Of a stretch of 64,000 bases of DNA, positions 55,543 to 64,000 are shown piece by piece (positions within the stretch are counted from its first letter, which is position 1; each line of letters opens with the position of its first letter). The DNA comes from Pirellula staleyi DSM 6068. GTDB taxonomy: Bacteria; Planctomycetota; Planctomycetia; Pirellulales; Pirellulaceae. The notes below the pieces were generated by a model. It was not told where the DNA came from, searched no databases, and worked only from the letters and a program-made list of their open reading frames with translations. The stretch lies in the NCBI GenBank assembly GCA_945900945.1, contig CAMDKL010000008.1, positions 1 to 64,000 on the forward strand, given 5' to 3'. Made by a program: the position numbers and the translations under genes.

Positions 55543-56484
55543 TTAATCGATTTGCCATGGCGCTAGCAAACTTAGCAGTCCTAGCCCGTAAAACGTGTAC
55601 TCGACGTCCTCAGCCGGGTCGAGTTCAAAGCCAGCAAATCCCCCATTGGCCCTGGCCATGCTCAGGCCATAACGCCAAGCTCGAGCGGTATCCACTTGGT
55701 CCAGCGAGTCCGCCTCCCACAACGTGACGCAACTCGTAAATGTGCTCAGCAAGTCCGGCAACGGCATTCGTGTATTGGCTTGGAAGCCCCCCTCATCGCT
55801 CTGCAATTCGGCGATGAATTCTGCGGCGTCCTGCGCAACCCCCATCGGCAGCGCATTGAGGGTTCGCAACGCCCCAATCGCAGCGGCGGTCGGGTTGGTC
55901 CCAGAACGTTTGGCCACCCGAACCTCAAGAAAACCGCCGTCGTCTCGTCGTTGCGAAAGCAAAAAAGCTACGCTTGGATCGTCGGCTGGCAGCGGATGCC
56001 CCAGCAACTCCAAACAAATCGCCACCAGAAACGTTTGGTAGGTGCTCCCAATCGATACTTGGGCTGTTCTAGCAAAGCCGCCATCCTGCTGCCTAAGCGA
56101 GGTAAGTAAACCAGTAACCCGGCTCTGCCAATTAACTGCAACACCATCGAGCGGGTTTTTTTCCGTGGACGCCTCGATCAATGCGGCACCATAAACTAGT
56201 GAAAGCAAATCGATAACCGACTCTTGCTTTTCCGTTCTTGACAATAGAAAGCGGCCTGCCGCGTTAGCCACTTCACCCGTGAGCAGTCCTAAAATCGCGA
56301 GTGACCGAAGTGCAAATCCAGAGTAATAAAGATCGCTCTCCCCCTCACGTCCCGACCAGCCACCATCGCTGCGTTGTAGCGACAGTACGAAACCGGCGTG
56401 CGGATCCCGTATGGAATCCGGCAGCATGGCGGCACCCGCTGTGAGCTGTAGCGTCAATCGCTGAAGATAACCCAATTCCATCAT
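55543..56484 (-). CDS. Prenyltransferase/squalene-oxidase repeat protein
   Basis: This 313-residue protein has alpha-alpha toroid repeats seen as LSLQRSDGGWSGREGESDLY, LTSLRQQDGGFARTAQVSIG and FLLSQRRDDGGFLEVRVAKR, plus AELQSDEGGFQANTRMPLPD. This QxxDGGF pattern is shared by Rab geranylgeranyltransferase beta subunits and squalene-cyclase relatives. The zinc ligands of protein prenyltransferases are not evident, and no signal peptide is seen. The enzymatic role is unknown. It is encoded 54 bp downstream of hrpA on the same strand. Confidence 0.8.
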   Translation of the reverse strand: MMELGYLQRLTLQLTAGAAMLPDSIRDPHAGFVLSLQRSDGGWSGREGESDLYYSGFALRSLAILGLLTGEVANAAGRFLLSRTEKQESVIDLLSLVYGAALIEASTEKNPLDGVAVNWQSRVTGLLTSLRQQDGGFARTAQVSIGSTYQTFLVAICLELLGHPLPADDPSVAFLLSQRRDDGGFLEVRVAKRSGTNPTAAAIGALRTLNALPMGVAQDAAEFIAELQSDEGGFQANTRMPLPDLLSTFTSCVTLWEADSLDQVDTARAWRYGLSMARANGGFAGFELDPAEDVEYTFYGLGLLSLLAPWQID

Positions 56485-56538
56485 GATCTAGGTGCGAAAC
56501 TGCAAGGTGCAAGGTGCAAGATATTAAAAACAATTACG

Positions 56539-59500
56539 CTATTCTAACTGCTCTTTGATTTTGTCCAGGCGCTTTGGGGATACACTCACGCGAGTGCCTA
56601 GCTGCTGCGCGTACACGGAAACGCGGAGTTCCTCAATTAACCAACGGTACTCAAGCAAAAGCCCAGTGGGTTCTAGTCGATACGTAGTTCCTCCAGGCAA
56701 CGAGTGCATCGTAGTGGGCGAAGGTTGTATGCTCGCGAGGCGCGCAACGCAATCCTTCCAGTAAGTCGATGTCGTCGCGTCCGCCGCTAAGTCCTTTATA
56801 TGACCCACGGATTTGAGTCGATCCAAACGAACAGCGATCGCTTGCAGGTAACGCGGGAGCTCACGAACATAGCACCAGGGGACATGGTACGACAACGATT
56901 CCTGAAACAAAGCTGATAGTTGCTCGCGAATCGATCGGACATTCTCCGACCATGTCGCTGGCGTTTTCTCCAATAACGATCGGACCCGGTGGTTCGCTTC
57001 GGCAAACTTGGGTAACCATCGACCAATCTCGGCGGCTGCACCTGCTATTCGCTCGATTCGCTTCAGTCTGAAAATCTCAAAATCGACCTTGGTTCGAAAA
57101 ACCGGCAGCACCTGTTCGCTAGCCCAATTCGTATCGATGAATGCAAGTCTCGCAATGAGATCACCGACAAAATCTCTTAACCGATCGCCTGGATACCGAT
57201 CCGATAACCAAAGCGAGGACATGGTCCATTGTGGCAGGAACTGAATTTGACTTCGAACTTCACGCCGCTCTATTTTGCTAAATAACGAAGTCATGCCCTG
57301 TCGGTACAATTGATCTGCGAAAGCTTCGTGGTCGACGAGACCGGTTGCAATTTTTTCTTTGCTGACGATCAACGTGGGGTACATATTCAAGCGAACACCA
57401 CCTCGAAGCTCTACCACACTTTTGGGCAACAATTCAATGTCCCAAGTATCCATCGAAGTACGGGACCATTCGTAGGTAACAGGCTTGCCCGACGTAGCGA
57501 CAGGTAACGCTTGAGCCGCCGAAGCTCTTTGAGTCTGCTGCAATTCCATCAGGTCGCGACTGGATTGGACCGCGACCCCTTTTTCGTCTACAAGCTCGAC
57601 TCGCATCCGCAAATGCTCAGGCAAACCACTCAGATCAAAGTCGCTTTGCTTCACCGCCTCGCCCAGAAAACTGCTTAGAACATCGCATATCGATTTCCAA
57701 AAAGGTGCCTGTTGGCTCTCCCTCTCGACTATCGTGGGCAGCAGTTGTTTTACCGTGTCAGGGACTGGCACCAACTGGCGCCGAAGCCGCTTCGGCAAGG
57801 ATTTGAATAAGCAAGTTAGCTTCTCTTCGAGAAGACCAGGCACCAACCACTCAAGTCGTTCGTTGTGCAGTTGATGCACAATGGTTTGCGGGACGATCAG
57901 GCTAACCCCGTCTGCCGGATCGCCCGGCTCATAGAGGTACTTTACAGGGAGTTGGCTGACTCCCATTTCGAACTTGGATGGAAAGAGTTCTTGGATTGCA
58001 TCGCGGTCCATGTCGACGACAATGTCATTCCAAGTCATGTAGGGAGTCAGGATCGAAGTCGGATTGAGTTTGCCTTCGATATTGGATACAGATGTGGGCT
58101 GCGAAGGCACTTTGGGCGGCTGGATTGTCCGGTCCCATTTTTCAAGCGTTACGCGATCGACGACAAACTCCGGGATGCGCGCTCGATAAAAATCGGTTAG
58201 CACGTACGGGTCGACGACCAAGTCGCGACGCCTGGTCTTGTCTCCTAGTTCCTTGACCGTTTCCAAGAACGCCTGATTATGCTGCCAAAAGCGAGCCCTG
58301 GAAACAAATTGGTCCTCCGCGAGGCCCTGTTCAATAAGAATCTTGCGTGCGAGAACCGGGTCGATCGGAGCGAGCGTGACAGCGAGGCGAGGCGAGACCA
58401 GCATGCCATACAGGGTGCCTCGACGCATCACCAACGCACTCCCTTGTTTCTTGCTGAAATGCGGCTCGTCAAAACTGTACTTGATCAAATGGTGCGCCAA
58501 TTGCTCGATCCATTCGACTTCGATTTTTGCAACCACGCGAGCGTACCGCTGTGTCGTTTCGATAAATTCACCGGCTACGATCCATTGGGAGCGACTTTGT
58601 TTCAGTCCGGAGCCTGGCCAGATGTTGACTTCTAAATTATGTGCACCTTTGTATTTTCCGGTATCCTCGAGCATCGCGACGCTGGACAGTAGTCCGCTCA
58701 GCAATGCTCGATGCAACGCTTCGTAGCCGTTAGGCAATCCGGTCGGTTGCGGGGCCTGAGGCTTTTGCTGCTGGTCCTGGGGTAAGAATCGTTGTTTGTG
58801 CCGAGCAGTGACCTCCACTGGGTTCTCGGGCAAGTCTGTTAAAACCAGCTTCCGCTTGCCAATCGCCAGATTCAATTCTTTGCACTGTTCCAGGAGCTGG
58901 CGATGCACGTCCGCCCATTCACGCAGCCGAACAAGCGACAAAAAAGAGTCGCGACAAGCTTTTTCGAGCCGAGATCGACCAAGCTCTTCGCGTAATTTAT
59001 CGTAGAAGTCCCAAATGCGCAGGTAACTTAGGAAGTCGCTGTTAGGGTCGCGGAATTTAGAATGGGATTCATCGGCGGTAGACGCTTTCTCGGGTGGGCG
59101 AACACGAGGGTCCTGAGTTTCGATTGCAGCCGCAATGATCAACGCGTCGTTGAGGCAGCCGTTTCGCTCGGCTTCGATTAAGATTCGACCTACGCGAGGA
59201 TCGACCGGCCAACGTGCGATCTTGCGACCTATTTCAGTTAGGTGGCCTGCTTCATCGACGGCGCTGAGCTCGCGCAGTACGTTCATGCCCTCGCGAACGG
59301 ATTCGGGTCTCGGTGGATCTAACCAGGGCAATGACTCGATGTCATCGATACCGAGAGATTTAATGTGAACGATGGTAGCTGCCAAATCGCTGCGGCGGAT
59401 CTCAGGGGTCGCGAACGCGGATCTGGATAGGTAATCGGATTCATCATAAAGTCGTATTGCGATGCCTGGACCAAGTCGACCGCAACGGCCAGAGCGCTGG

Positions 59501-60744
59501 TTGGCCGACGCTTGAGAAATCGGCTCGATGGGTAGTCGCTGTACTTTACTCTTGGCAGCAAAGCGCGAGATGCGAGCCGTGCCTGTATCGATCACGTATC
59601 GAATACCAGGAACCGTCAGCGAGCTCTCGGCCACGTTAGTAGCTAGGATGATTCGTTGATTGCGGTGCGGCTGAAAAACCCGTTGTTGCTCAGCCTCGGT
59701 AAGCCGCGCGTAAAGCGGCAGGACTTCGATAGCATTGTGCTGTCCTCGTTGGGTCAAATGGCCTCGCAATTGTTTGGCGGCATCGCGAATGTCTCTTTCT
59801 GTCGCGAAGAAGGACAAAATATCGCCGCGGCCTTCACCCAACAGTTCATCGATCGCATCACAAAAACGTTGTGTCATCGAATCGAATTCGTAGTCGTTGT
59901 TGCCTTGACCCTCGCGGACACTCATCGCCCCGCGATAGCGAACTTCGACTGGAAAGTTTCGGCCCTCGACCATGACGATGGGCGCTGCGCCGATTGCATC
60001 TGTGAAGTGATTCGCATATTGCTCGGCATCGATCGTAGCGCTCGTGATCACAATTCGCAAATCGGGCCGACTTGGGAGCAACCGTTGCAAATAGGCCATC
60101 AGTAGATCGATATTGAGCGATCGTTCGTGGGCTTCGTCGAGGATGATGCAATCGTAAGCATCCAGGAACCGATCGCGTTGGATTTCGGCTAGCAGAACAC
60201 CGTCCGTCATTAACTTAATGAGGCTCGTGGGTTGGGTTTGGTCGTTGAATCGAACTTTGTACCCAACGACGTCGCAACCCTTGACTTCCATTTCTTCGGC
60301 CAGGCGATGCGAGATCGAGCGGGCAGCAATGCGACGCGGCTGTGTGTGCCCGATCCAACCGAATTTGCCCAAGCCTGCCTCCAAGCAAAATTTCGGCAGT
60401 TGAGTACTTTTGCCCGAGCCGGTCTCACCGCACAGTACCAACACTTGCCGATGGATAAGAAGATCGATGATCTTGTCGCGATAGGCGGTGATTGGTAGTT
60501 CCGTGTCGTACTGAAGCGTAACCTTTACGGCGTTTCTGGCGGCAAACTGCTCTCTCGCTTGCTTGGCAGCAGAATCCCATCGGTTCAAATCGGCATCTTT
60601 GCGACTACCATTTTGCTGTCGATCGATGCGTTGTCGTTGGCTGCGCAGGCGGAAATAGTGGCGCCGCAATACCTCGTTCGCCTGCAAAGATTCGATCGTG
60701 TCGGCGTTCAGGGCCACGGAATCCAATGGTCCAAAAACACTCAT
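56539..60744 (-). CDS. hrpA: ATP-dependent RNA helicase HrpA
   Basis: This 1401-residue DEAH-box helicase has Walker A GETGSGKSTQ (from Gly106, Lys112), DEAH at 203-206 in CIILDEAHERSLN, SAT in VITSATIDAEQY, and helicase motif VI in NQRSGRCGRLGPG. It continues through HA2 and OB-fold regions to a long C-terminal DUF3418 part (about 700-1400). This length and layout match bacterial HrpA (about 1300 residues), which resolves stalled ribosomes. Its start overlaps the end of the ABC-2 permease gene by 4 bp, so the two are translationally coupled. The link between them is not understood. Confidence 0.92.
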   Translation of the reverse strand: MSVFGPLDSVALNADTIESLQANEVLRRHYFRLRSQRQRIDRQQNGSRKDADLNRWDSAAKQAREQFAARNAVKVTLQYDTELPITAYRDKIIDLLIHRQVLVLCGETGSGKSTQLPKFCLEAGLGKFGWIGHTQPRRIAARSISHRLAEEMEVKGCDVVGYKVRFNDQTQPTSLIKLMTDGVLLAEIQRDRFLDAYDCIILDEAHERSLNIDLLMAYLQRLLPSRPDLRIVITSATIDAEQYANHFTDAIGAAPIVMVEGRNFPVEVRYRGAMSVREGQGNNDYEFDSMTQRFCDAIDELLGEGRGDILSFFATERDIRDAAKQLRGHLTQRGQHNAIEVLPLYARLTEAEQQRVFQPHRNQRIILATNVAESSLTVPGIRYVIDTGTARISRFAAKSKVQRLPIEPISQASANQRSGRCGRLGPGIAIRLYDESDYLSRSAFATPEIRRSDLAATIVHIKSLGIDDIESLPWLDPPRPESVREGMNVLRELSAVDEAGHLTEIGRKIARWPVDPRVGRILIEAERNGCLNDALIIAAAIETQDPRVRPPEKASTADESHSKFRDPNSDFLSYLRIWDFYDKLREELGRSRLEKACRDSFLSLVRLREWADVHRQLLEQCKELNLAIGKRKLVLTDLPENPVEVTARHKQRFLPQDQQQKPQAPQPTGLPNGYEALHRALLSGLLSSVAMLEDTGKYKGAHNLEVNIWPGSGLKQSRSQWIVAGEFIETTQRYARVVAKIEVEWIEQLAHHLIKYSFDEPHFSKKQGSALVMRRGTLYGMLVSPRLAVTLAPIDPVLARKILIEQGLAEDQFVSRARFWQHNQAFLETVKELGDKTRRRDLVVDPYVLTDFYRARIPEFVVDRVTLEKWDRTIQPPKVPSQPTSVSNIEGKLNPTSILTPYMTWNDIVVDMDRDAIQELFPSKFEMGVSQLPVKYLYEPGDPADGVSLIVPQTIVHQLHNERLEWLVPGLLEEKLTCLFKSLPKRLRRQLVPVPDTVKQLLPTIVERESQQAPFWKSICDVLSSFLGEAVKQSDFDLSGLPEHLRMRVELVDEKGVAVQSSRDLMELQQTQRASAAQALPVATSGKPVTYEWSRTSMDTWDIELLPKSVVELRGGVRLNMYPTLIVSKEKIATGLVDHEAFADQLYRQGMTSLFSKIERREVRSQIQFLPQWTMSSLWLSDRYPGDRLRDFVGDLIARLAFIDTNWASEQVLPVFRTKVDFEIFRLKRIERIAGAAAEIGRWLPKFAEANHRVRSLLEKTPATWSENVRSIREQLSALFQESLSYHVPWCYVRELPRYLQAIAVRLDRLKSVGHIKDLAADATTSTYWKDCVARLASIQPSPTTMHSLPGGTTYRLEPTGLLLEYRWLIEELRVSVYAQQLGTRVSVSPKRLDKIKEQLE

Positions 60745-61997
60745 GACCGTTCCCAGCGGATCGCAAAAGCACGAGCGGCCACGATGAAAACAAATCCGCT
60801 AGCCGTCAGAACAGCGAGCTCCAGACCGACATCTTGCAGTGGTAGCTCTCGCCAAAAAATCTTGTTGTAACCATCTAGTGCCCATGCGTTGAACGTCCAG
60901 AGACCTACTTTCTGGATCGATTCGCTCATCAGGTAGCGAGGCACCATGCTGCCGCCAAGAGCGCTCATAGCGAGAATAACAATGGTTGAGACCCAGCCTA
61001 ATTGCATTCGAGATTTGCAGAGGGCAGCCAGCATGAGTGCGAAGCTGGATGAAGCACCGGCGGTTACGAGAGTCAACGCAATAAAGCCTTCGATATGATG
61101 CTGGAGATCGATTCCAAAGACGACGGCTCCCCACAGGAACATCAATGTCATTTGAAGTGAACCTATGATGGTCAAGAATGCCCACTTGCCGAGCAGTAGC
61201 TGGTCCATGGTGAGCCGACTGCAGAGTAAACGATCGAGCGTAGAATTCTCGCGTTCTTCCAGCAGAGAGCCGCTGGCTGTAGTCGCGCTGAACAATAAGA
61301 ACATGACGGCGATGCCAGCAGCATACATGGCAATAACAGGATTGGTCTTCTTGCCGCCGATGATGTCGACGGTTGCAATGGTTGGTGGCTGGGGCATCGT
61401 CACTGTCTGCGAAACGATCGTTGAGTAGCTTGCAGGAGAGACACCGTTGTCACCTACCACAGTAGCAGGTACGGAATGACTGGCTTTCGCTTTCGCTTTA
61501 GTCATTTCGGCATTGGCGGTCATCACGGCTTTTTGCACAACTGCGGTCAGAACCTGCGAGGCGACCTGGTCGAAGGAATCCGTAAGGATTTCCACTTCCG
61601 CTGCACCGTCCATTGGCATAATCAAACTCGGCTTAGCCGAATTCGGCTTAGTGAATACAATCGCGGCAGAAATCATACCTCTGCGTACAAGGTCTTCGGC
61701 GGATGCACGAGTGACGGATTTTGCACCTGATGGGTTGGGACTGGATTGAGATGCTCGATCCGTAAAACGCAAAGACTTTTGCTCTTGAAGCAGAAGTATG
61801 GCTCGGTCGGATAGCTCCGATGGCCATTCATTGCTGATCGCCACTTTGATTTTGGGTGTTGTGGACGACGAATCTCGCGAACCGAAGATCAAAGCAAAGA
61901 TACTAAAAAACACCATCGGCACAATAAAGGTGAGAATTAATTCGGCCCGGTTATTCCGAAGCCTCCGCCAACTGGTTTGAATGACAGTCCAAATCAT
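60741..61997 (-). CDS. ABC-2 type transporter permease
   Basis: This 418-residue membrane protein has an N-terminal helix (RAELILTFIVPMVFFSIFAL), a long extracytoplasmic part (about 45-215) and five or six C-terminal helices, such as PVIAMYAAGIAVMFLLFSAT and ENSTLDRLLCSRLTMDQLLL next to them. This is the NatB/YhaP-like ABC-2 arrangement. The partner ATPase is not in the window. It is upstream of hrpA and couples to it through an ATGA overlap. The substrate is unknown. Confidence 0.85.
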   Translation of the reverse strand: MIWTVIQTSWRRLRNNRAELILTFIVPMVFFSIFALIFGSRDSSSTTPKIKVAISNEWPSELSDRAILLLQEQKSLRFTDRASQSSPNPSGAKSVTRASAEDLVRRGMISAAIVFTKPNSAKPSLIMPMDGAAEVEILTDSFDQVASQVLTAVVQKAVMTANAEMTKAKAKASHSVPATVVGDNGVSPASYSTIVSQTVTMPQPPTIATVDIIGGKKTNPVIAMYAAGIAVMFLLFSATTASGSLLEERENSTLDRLLCSRLTMDQLLLGKWAFLTIIGSLQMTLMFLWGAVVFGIDLQHHIEGFIALTLVTAGASSSFALMLAALCKSRMQLGWVSTIVILAMSALGGSMVPRYLMSESIQKVGLWTFNAWALDGYNKIFWRELPLQDVGLELAVLTASGFVFIVAARAFAIRWERS

Positions 61998-62144
61998 TTA
62001 AAAGCAATCCTTTTGCTCAAAATTATAACGCGAGTGGATTTTACAGGACATCCATGATCGGCAATACCTTACAAATAATAGGTTTTATTTCCTGCGAAAT
62101 CACAGGATGAAATATTTCGGTGAAATAGCAAGTCGATAGAATCG

Positions 62145-62647
62145 TTGCTTTGTAAATTAATCTATGCAAAAGCAATGAACGTAGGATTCGCTGTGGCTTT
62201 TTTTAGTCGAGCTAAATGGAGCGAACGGCTCATCGGGCTTGGCGGTTTGGCAGTGATTGCGGTGTCTGCCCTTCTCGCGATAGACAAATCGATGCGTGGA
62301 ATGACTATCCCGTTGTGCGTGATTCCCGTCGGGCTGCTGCCGTTTGCGTTGCCTATTGTACTGGCCGCCAAGTTTCCAAAAGTTCGAATGCCCCCTCAAA
62401 GAGCGGGAATTTATGGAAGATAGATACCGCTTGGAATTCACGCGATCCGAAACCAGACTTCAATGACATGGTCGAGTACCAAGGTGTTGTCTATGGTTTT
62501 GATGCCTCTATTTTCGGCTGCATTTCCTTGGAGACAGGCAAACGACTATGGAAGAAGGGCAGGTATGGAACAGGCCAAGTCGTAGGTAACCGAGTCTACG
62601 CCCGGAATAGCCAAGAAGCAGCTTGCTTTACATTTGCAACCCATTAG
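62145..62647 (+). pseudogene. Deleted PQQ-type beta-propeller protein gene
   Basis: The first part encodes two hydrophobic segments (RLIGLGGLAVIAVSALLAID and LCVIPVGLLPFALPIVLAAK). Near 62400 the frame changes, and the second part reads SGNLWKIDTAWNSRDPKPDF, VYGFDASIFGCISLETGKRL and GNRVYARNSQEAACFTF, matching the blades and C-terminal end of planctomycete PQQ-binding-like propellers. Most of the propeller is missing, both between the membrane part and the SGNLW segment and before the last block. It is a relic with internal deletions and a frameshift. Confidence 0.6.
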
Positions 62648-62712
62648 CAAATTTGGAAATTCAAATTGGCTTTGCTGAGTTCATCTAAGTTTATAATGCG
62701 ATAAAGCAGAAA

Positions 62713-63999
62713 CTATCGAAAGTCACGCGACCTAATATCAAGTGGACGAATGACCGTTTGCAAATCCTCGACGCGCCCTACTAAAACGTGAATCACTCCT
62801 TGTCGGTTTTCCAGAATGCCGTGCACCAACCACGCATTCGACTGTTTGCACAATAGGTAATGGTGTTTCCATGTCTCAGGGCGAATGACCAAGTTGATGG
62901 AACCGGTCTCGTCCTCCATCGTTACAAATGTGATGCCTTTGGCTGTGCCCGGGCGTTGTCGCAATAGAATCAAACCAGCGACGCGAATAAACCGACCGTT
63001 GGCAACATTCGCCAAAGCGTTGGCGGGCGTGACTCGCAATTGAGCCAATTTCTCTCGATAGAAACCGATGGGATGCCCTTTGAGCGAAACACCCGTGGTT
63101 TCGTAATCCGTATACACTTCCTCGAGTGGACTCATTCGAGTGAGAGAGCCAGGGATCTCCTCGTCATGTTCCATTTGTGCCGCATCGAAAAGCGGCATCG
63201 GCATGTGAGTGCGCTCTTGGGCCAACGATTGCCAGTATGCAGCGCGACGATCACCGGATAGCGATTCGAGGGCGCCTGCATCCGCGAGCGTTGAAAGTGC
63301 GGCTTGCGTCAATCCAGCCCGACGAACCAGATCGGTCTGGTCCACGAAAGTTGCCGTCGTAGATTTGGCCTGAACGATGCGTAGTGCGTCTTGTTCATGG
63401 AGCCCGCGAATCATCCGGAGTCCTAATCGAACGGGTAACCTTGAGTTCGCTGGCGGTGAAGGCAGAACCATACTATCGTTGCCGAGTGTGCAATCCCACA
63501 AGCTGTAATTGACGTCCGGCGCAAGCACCTCAACATCATGTCGCCTTGCATCCTGAACCAATTGCGCAGGAGCGTAAAAACCGAGCGGTTGGCTATTGAG
63601 CATCGCACAGCAAAACACTTCGGGGTAATGGTGTTTGATCCAACATGAGGCGTAAACCAACAATGCAAAGCTAGCAGCATGCGACTCTGGAAAACCGTAC
63701 TCGCCGAAACCGCGTAGCTGATTGAATACTCGTTCCGCAAATAATTCGTCCAATCCGTTCAACCGCATCCCGTCGATAAGTTTCATTTTAAACTTATCGA
63801 TGATGCCTGGCCGTCGCCATGCGGCCATGGCTCGGCGCAGTTGGTCCGCTTCGCCGGGCGTAAAGCCTGCGGCAACGACAGCCAGCCGCATCGCTTGCTC
63901 CTGAAACAAGGGCACACCCATGGTCTTGCGCAGAACCTCCGCGATAGCCTCGTTCGGATAATCAGGCTGGATGCCTGACTGGCGGGCCTTGAGATACGG
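62713..63999 (-). CDS. dnaE2: Error-prone DNA polymerase DnaE2, C-terminal part
   Basis: This is the last 428 residues of a DnaE2 (ImuC) polymerase; the gene continues beyond the right edge. From 63999 the frame reads GIQPDYPNEAIAEVLRKTMG and VPLFQEQAMRLAVVAAGF then TPGEADQLRRAM, the tail of the polymerase catalytic region typical of DnaE2. It goes on through the fingers/HhH region (DEL-FAERVFNQLRGFGEYGFP) and an OB domain (RFIRVAGLILLRQRPGTAKG) and ends in SRDFR. DnaE2 makes mutagenic translesion synthesis with ImuA/ImuB after SOS induction; those genes would lie upstream, outside the window. Confidence 0.9.
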   Translation of the reverse strand, partial: PYLKARQSGIQPDYPNEAIAEVLRKTMGVPLFQEQAMRLAVVAAGFTPGEADQLRRAMAAWRRPGIIDKFKMKLIDGMRLNGLDELFAERVFNQLRGFGEYGFPESHAASFALLVYASCWIKHHYPEVFCCAMLNSQPLGFYAPAQLVQDARRHDVEVLAPDVNYSLWDCTLGNDSMVLPSPPANSRLPVRLGLRMIRGLHEQDALRIVQAKSTTATFVDQTDLVRRAGLTQAALSTLADAGALESLSGDRRAAYWQSLAQERTHMPMPLFDAAQMEHDEEIPGSLTRMSPLEEVYTDYETTGVSLKGHPIGFYREKLAQLRVTPANALANVANGRFIRVAGLILLRQRPGTAKGITFVTMEDETGSINLVIRPETWKHHYLLCKQSNAWLVHGILENRQGVIHVLVGRVEDLQTVIRPLDIRSRDFR

Positions 64000-64000
64000 A

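Noticed and set aside
1-64000. tRNA, rRNA or riboswitch genes
   Set aside because: No cloverleaf with a GTTCRANNC T-arm, no rRNA-like stretch and no known riboswitch consensus was noticed by eye. A covariance-model scan would be needed to exclude them.

Overview
The window reads as a chromosomal segment of a planctomycete, most likely of the Pirellulales. This rests on families largely confined to that phylum: a DUF1559 pseudopilin-like protein, a DUF1552/DUF1592 heme-protein pair, a YHYH protein, a PEP-CTERM surface protein, EF-hand proteins, a VHL-beta/S9 peptidase and a mitochondrial-type EF-G1. Gene density is moderate. Between the genes lie short palindromic repeats and several visibly decayed genes.

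Layout. 0.5-8.3 kb: a small lipoprotein and its DUF1559 partner, a secreted isochorismatase/ThuA fusion, a lone receiver protein divergent from a BioF-like alpha-oxoamine synthase, and a ceramidase/SMP-30 fusion. 8.3-9.7 kb: decayed DNA with a frameshifted secreted-protein gene, a transposase tail and a fragment of an unknown protein. 9.7-15.3 kb: DUF1592 cytochrome and DUF1552 protein, in tandem on the minus strand. 15.5-18.4 kb: lactate/glycolate permease converging on GlcF. 18.7-19.05 kb: IS110-type remnant. 19.2-24.3 kb: EF-hand Gly-rich repeat protein, YHYH protein, a nested inverted repeat, a Wza-like export lipoprotein and a PEP-CTERM protein.

24.7-30 kb: a beta-propeller-like protein, then a three-gene MacAB-like exporter whose adaptor ends in EF-hands. 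30.4-35.3 kb: cysE, a ketosynthase-like gene that has lost its catalytic residues, a cysteine desulfurase and trpB, all on one strand. 35.4-43.5 kb: a heptosyltransferase-like GT9; a LolD/FtsX-type ABC operon with a secreted partner; and, divergent from it, lpxD and lpxI with overlapping ends. Together with the second glycosyltransferase at 52 kb these indicate lipid A / LPS-type envelope synthesis. 43.8-50.9 kb: S9 peptidase with a VHL-beta-like domain, SRAP protein, a broken REP-associated (RAYT) transposase, an unknown exported protein, a decapitated PP2C phosphatase and a Ser/Thr kinase. 51-56.5 kb: D-2-hydroxyacid dehydrogenase, GT4 glycosyltransferase, EF-G and a prenyltransferase-repeat protein. 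56.5-64 kb: HrpA helicase translationally coupled to an ABC-2 permease, a PQQ-propeller remnant and the C-terminal part of error-prone polymerase DnaE2, which runs off the right edge.

The most unusual items are: an in-frame palindromic repeat duplicated inside the isochorismatase/ThuA gene; a 103-bp doublet of two hairpins with perfect terminal inverted repeats (REPIN-like) in the same window as a dead RAYT; a ketosynthase homologue with Cys-His-His replaced by Gly-Cys-Asp between cysE and a cysteine desulfurase; and an EF-hand tail on a MacA-like adaptor. All functional calls come from reading motifs by eye; no database search was run.
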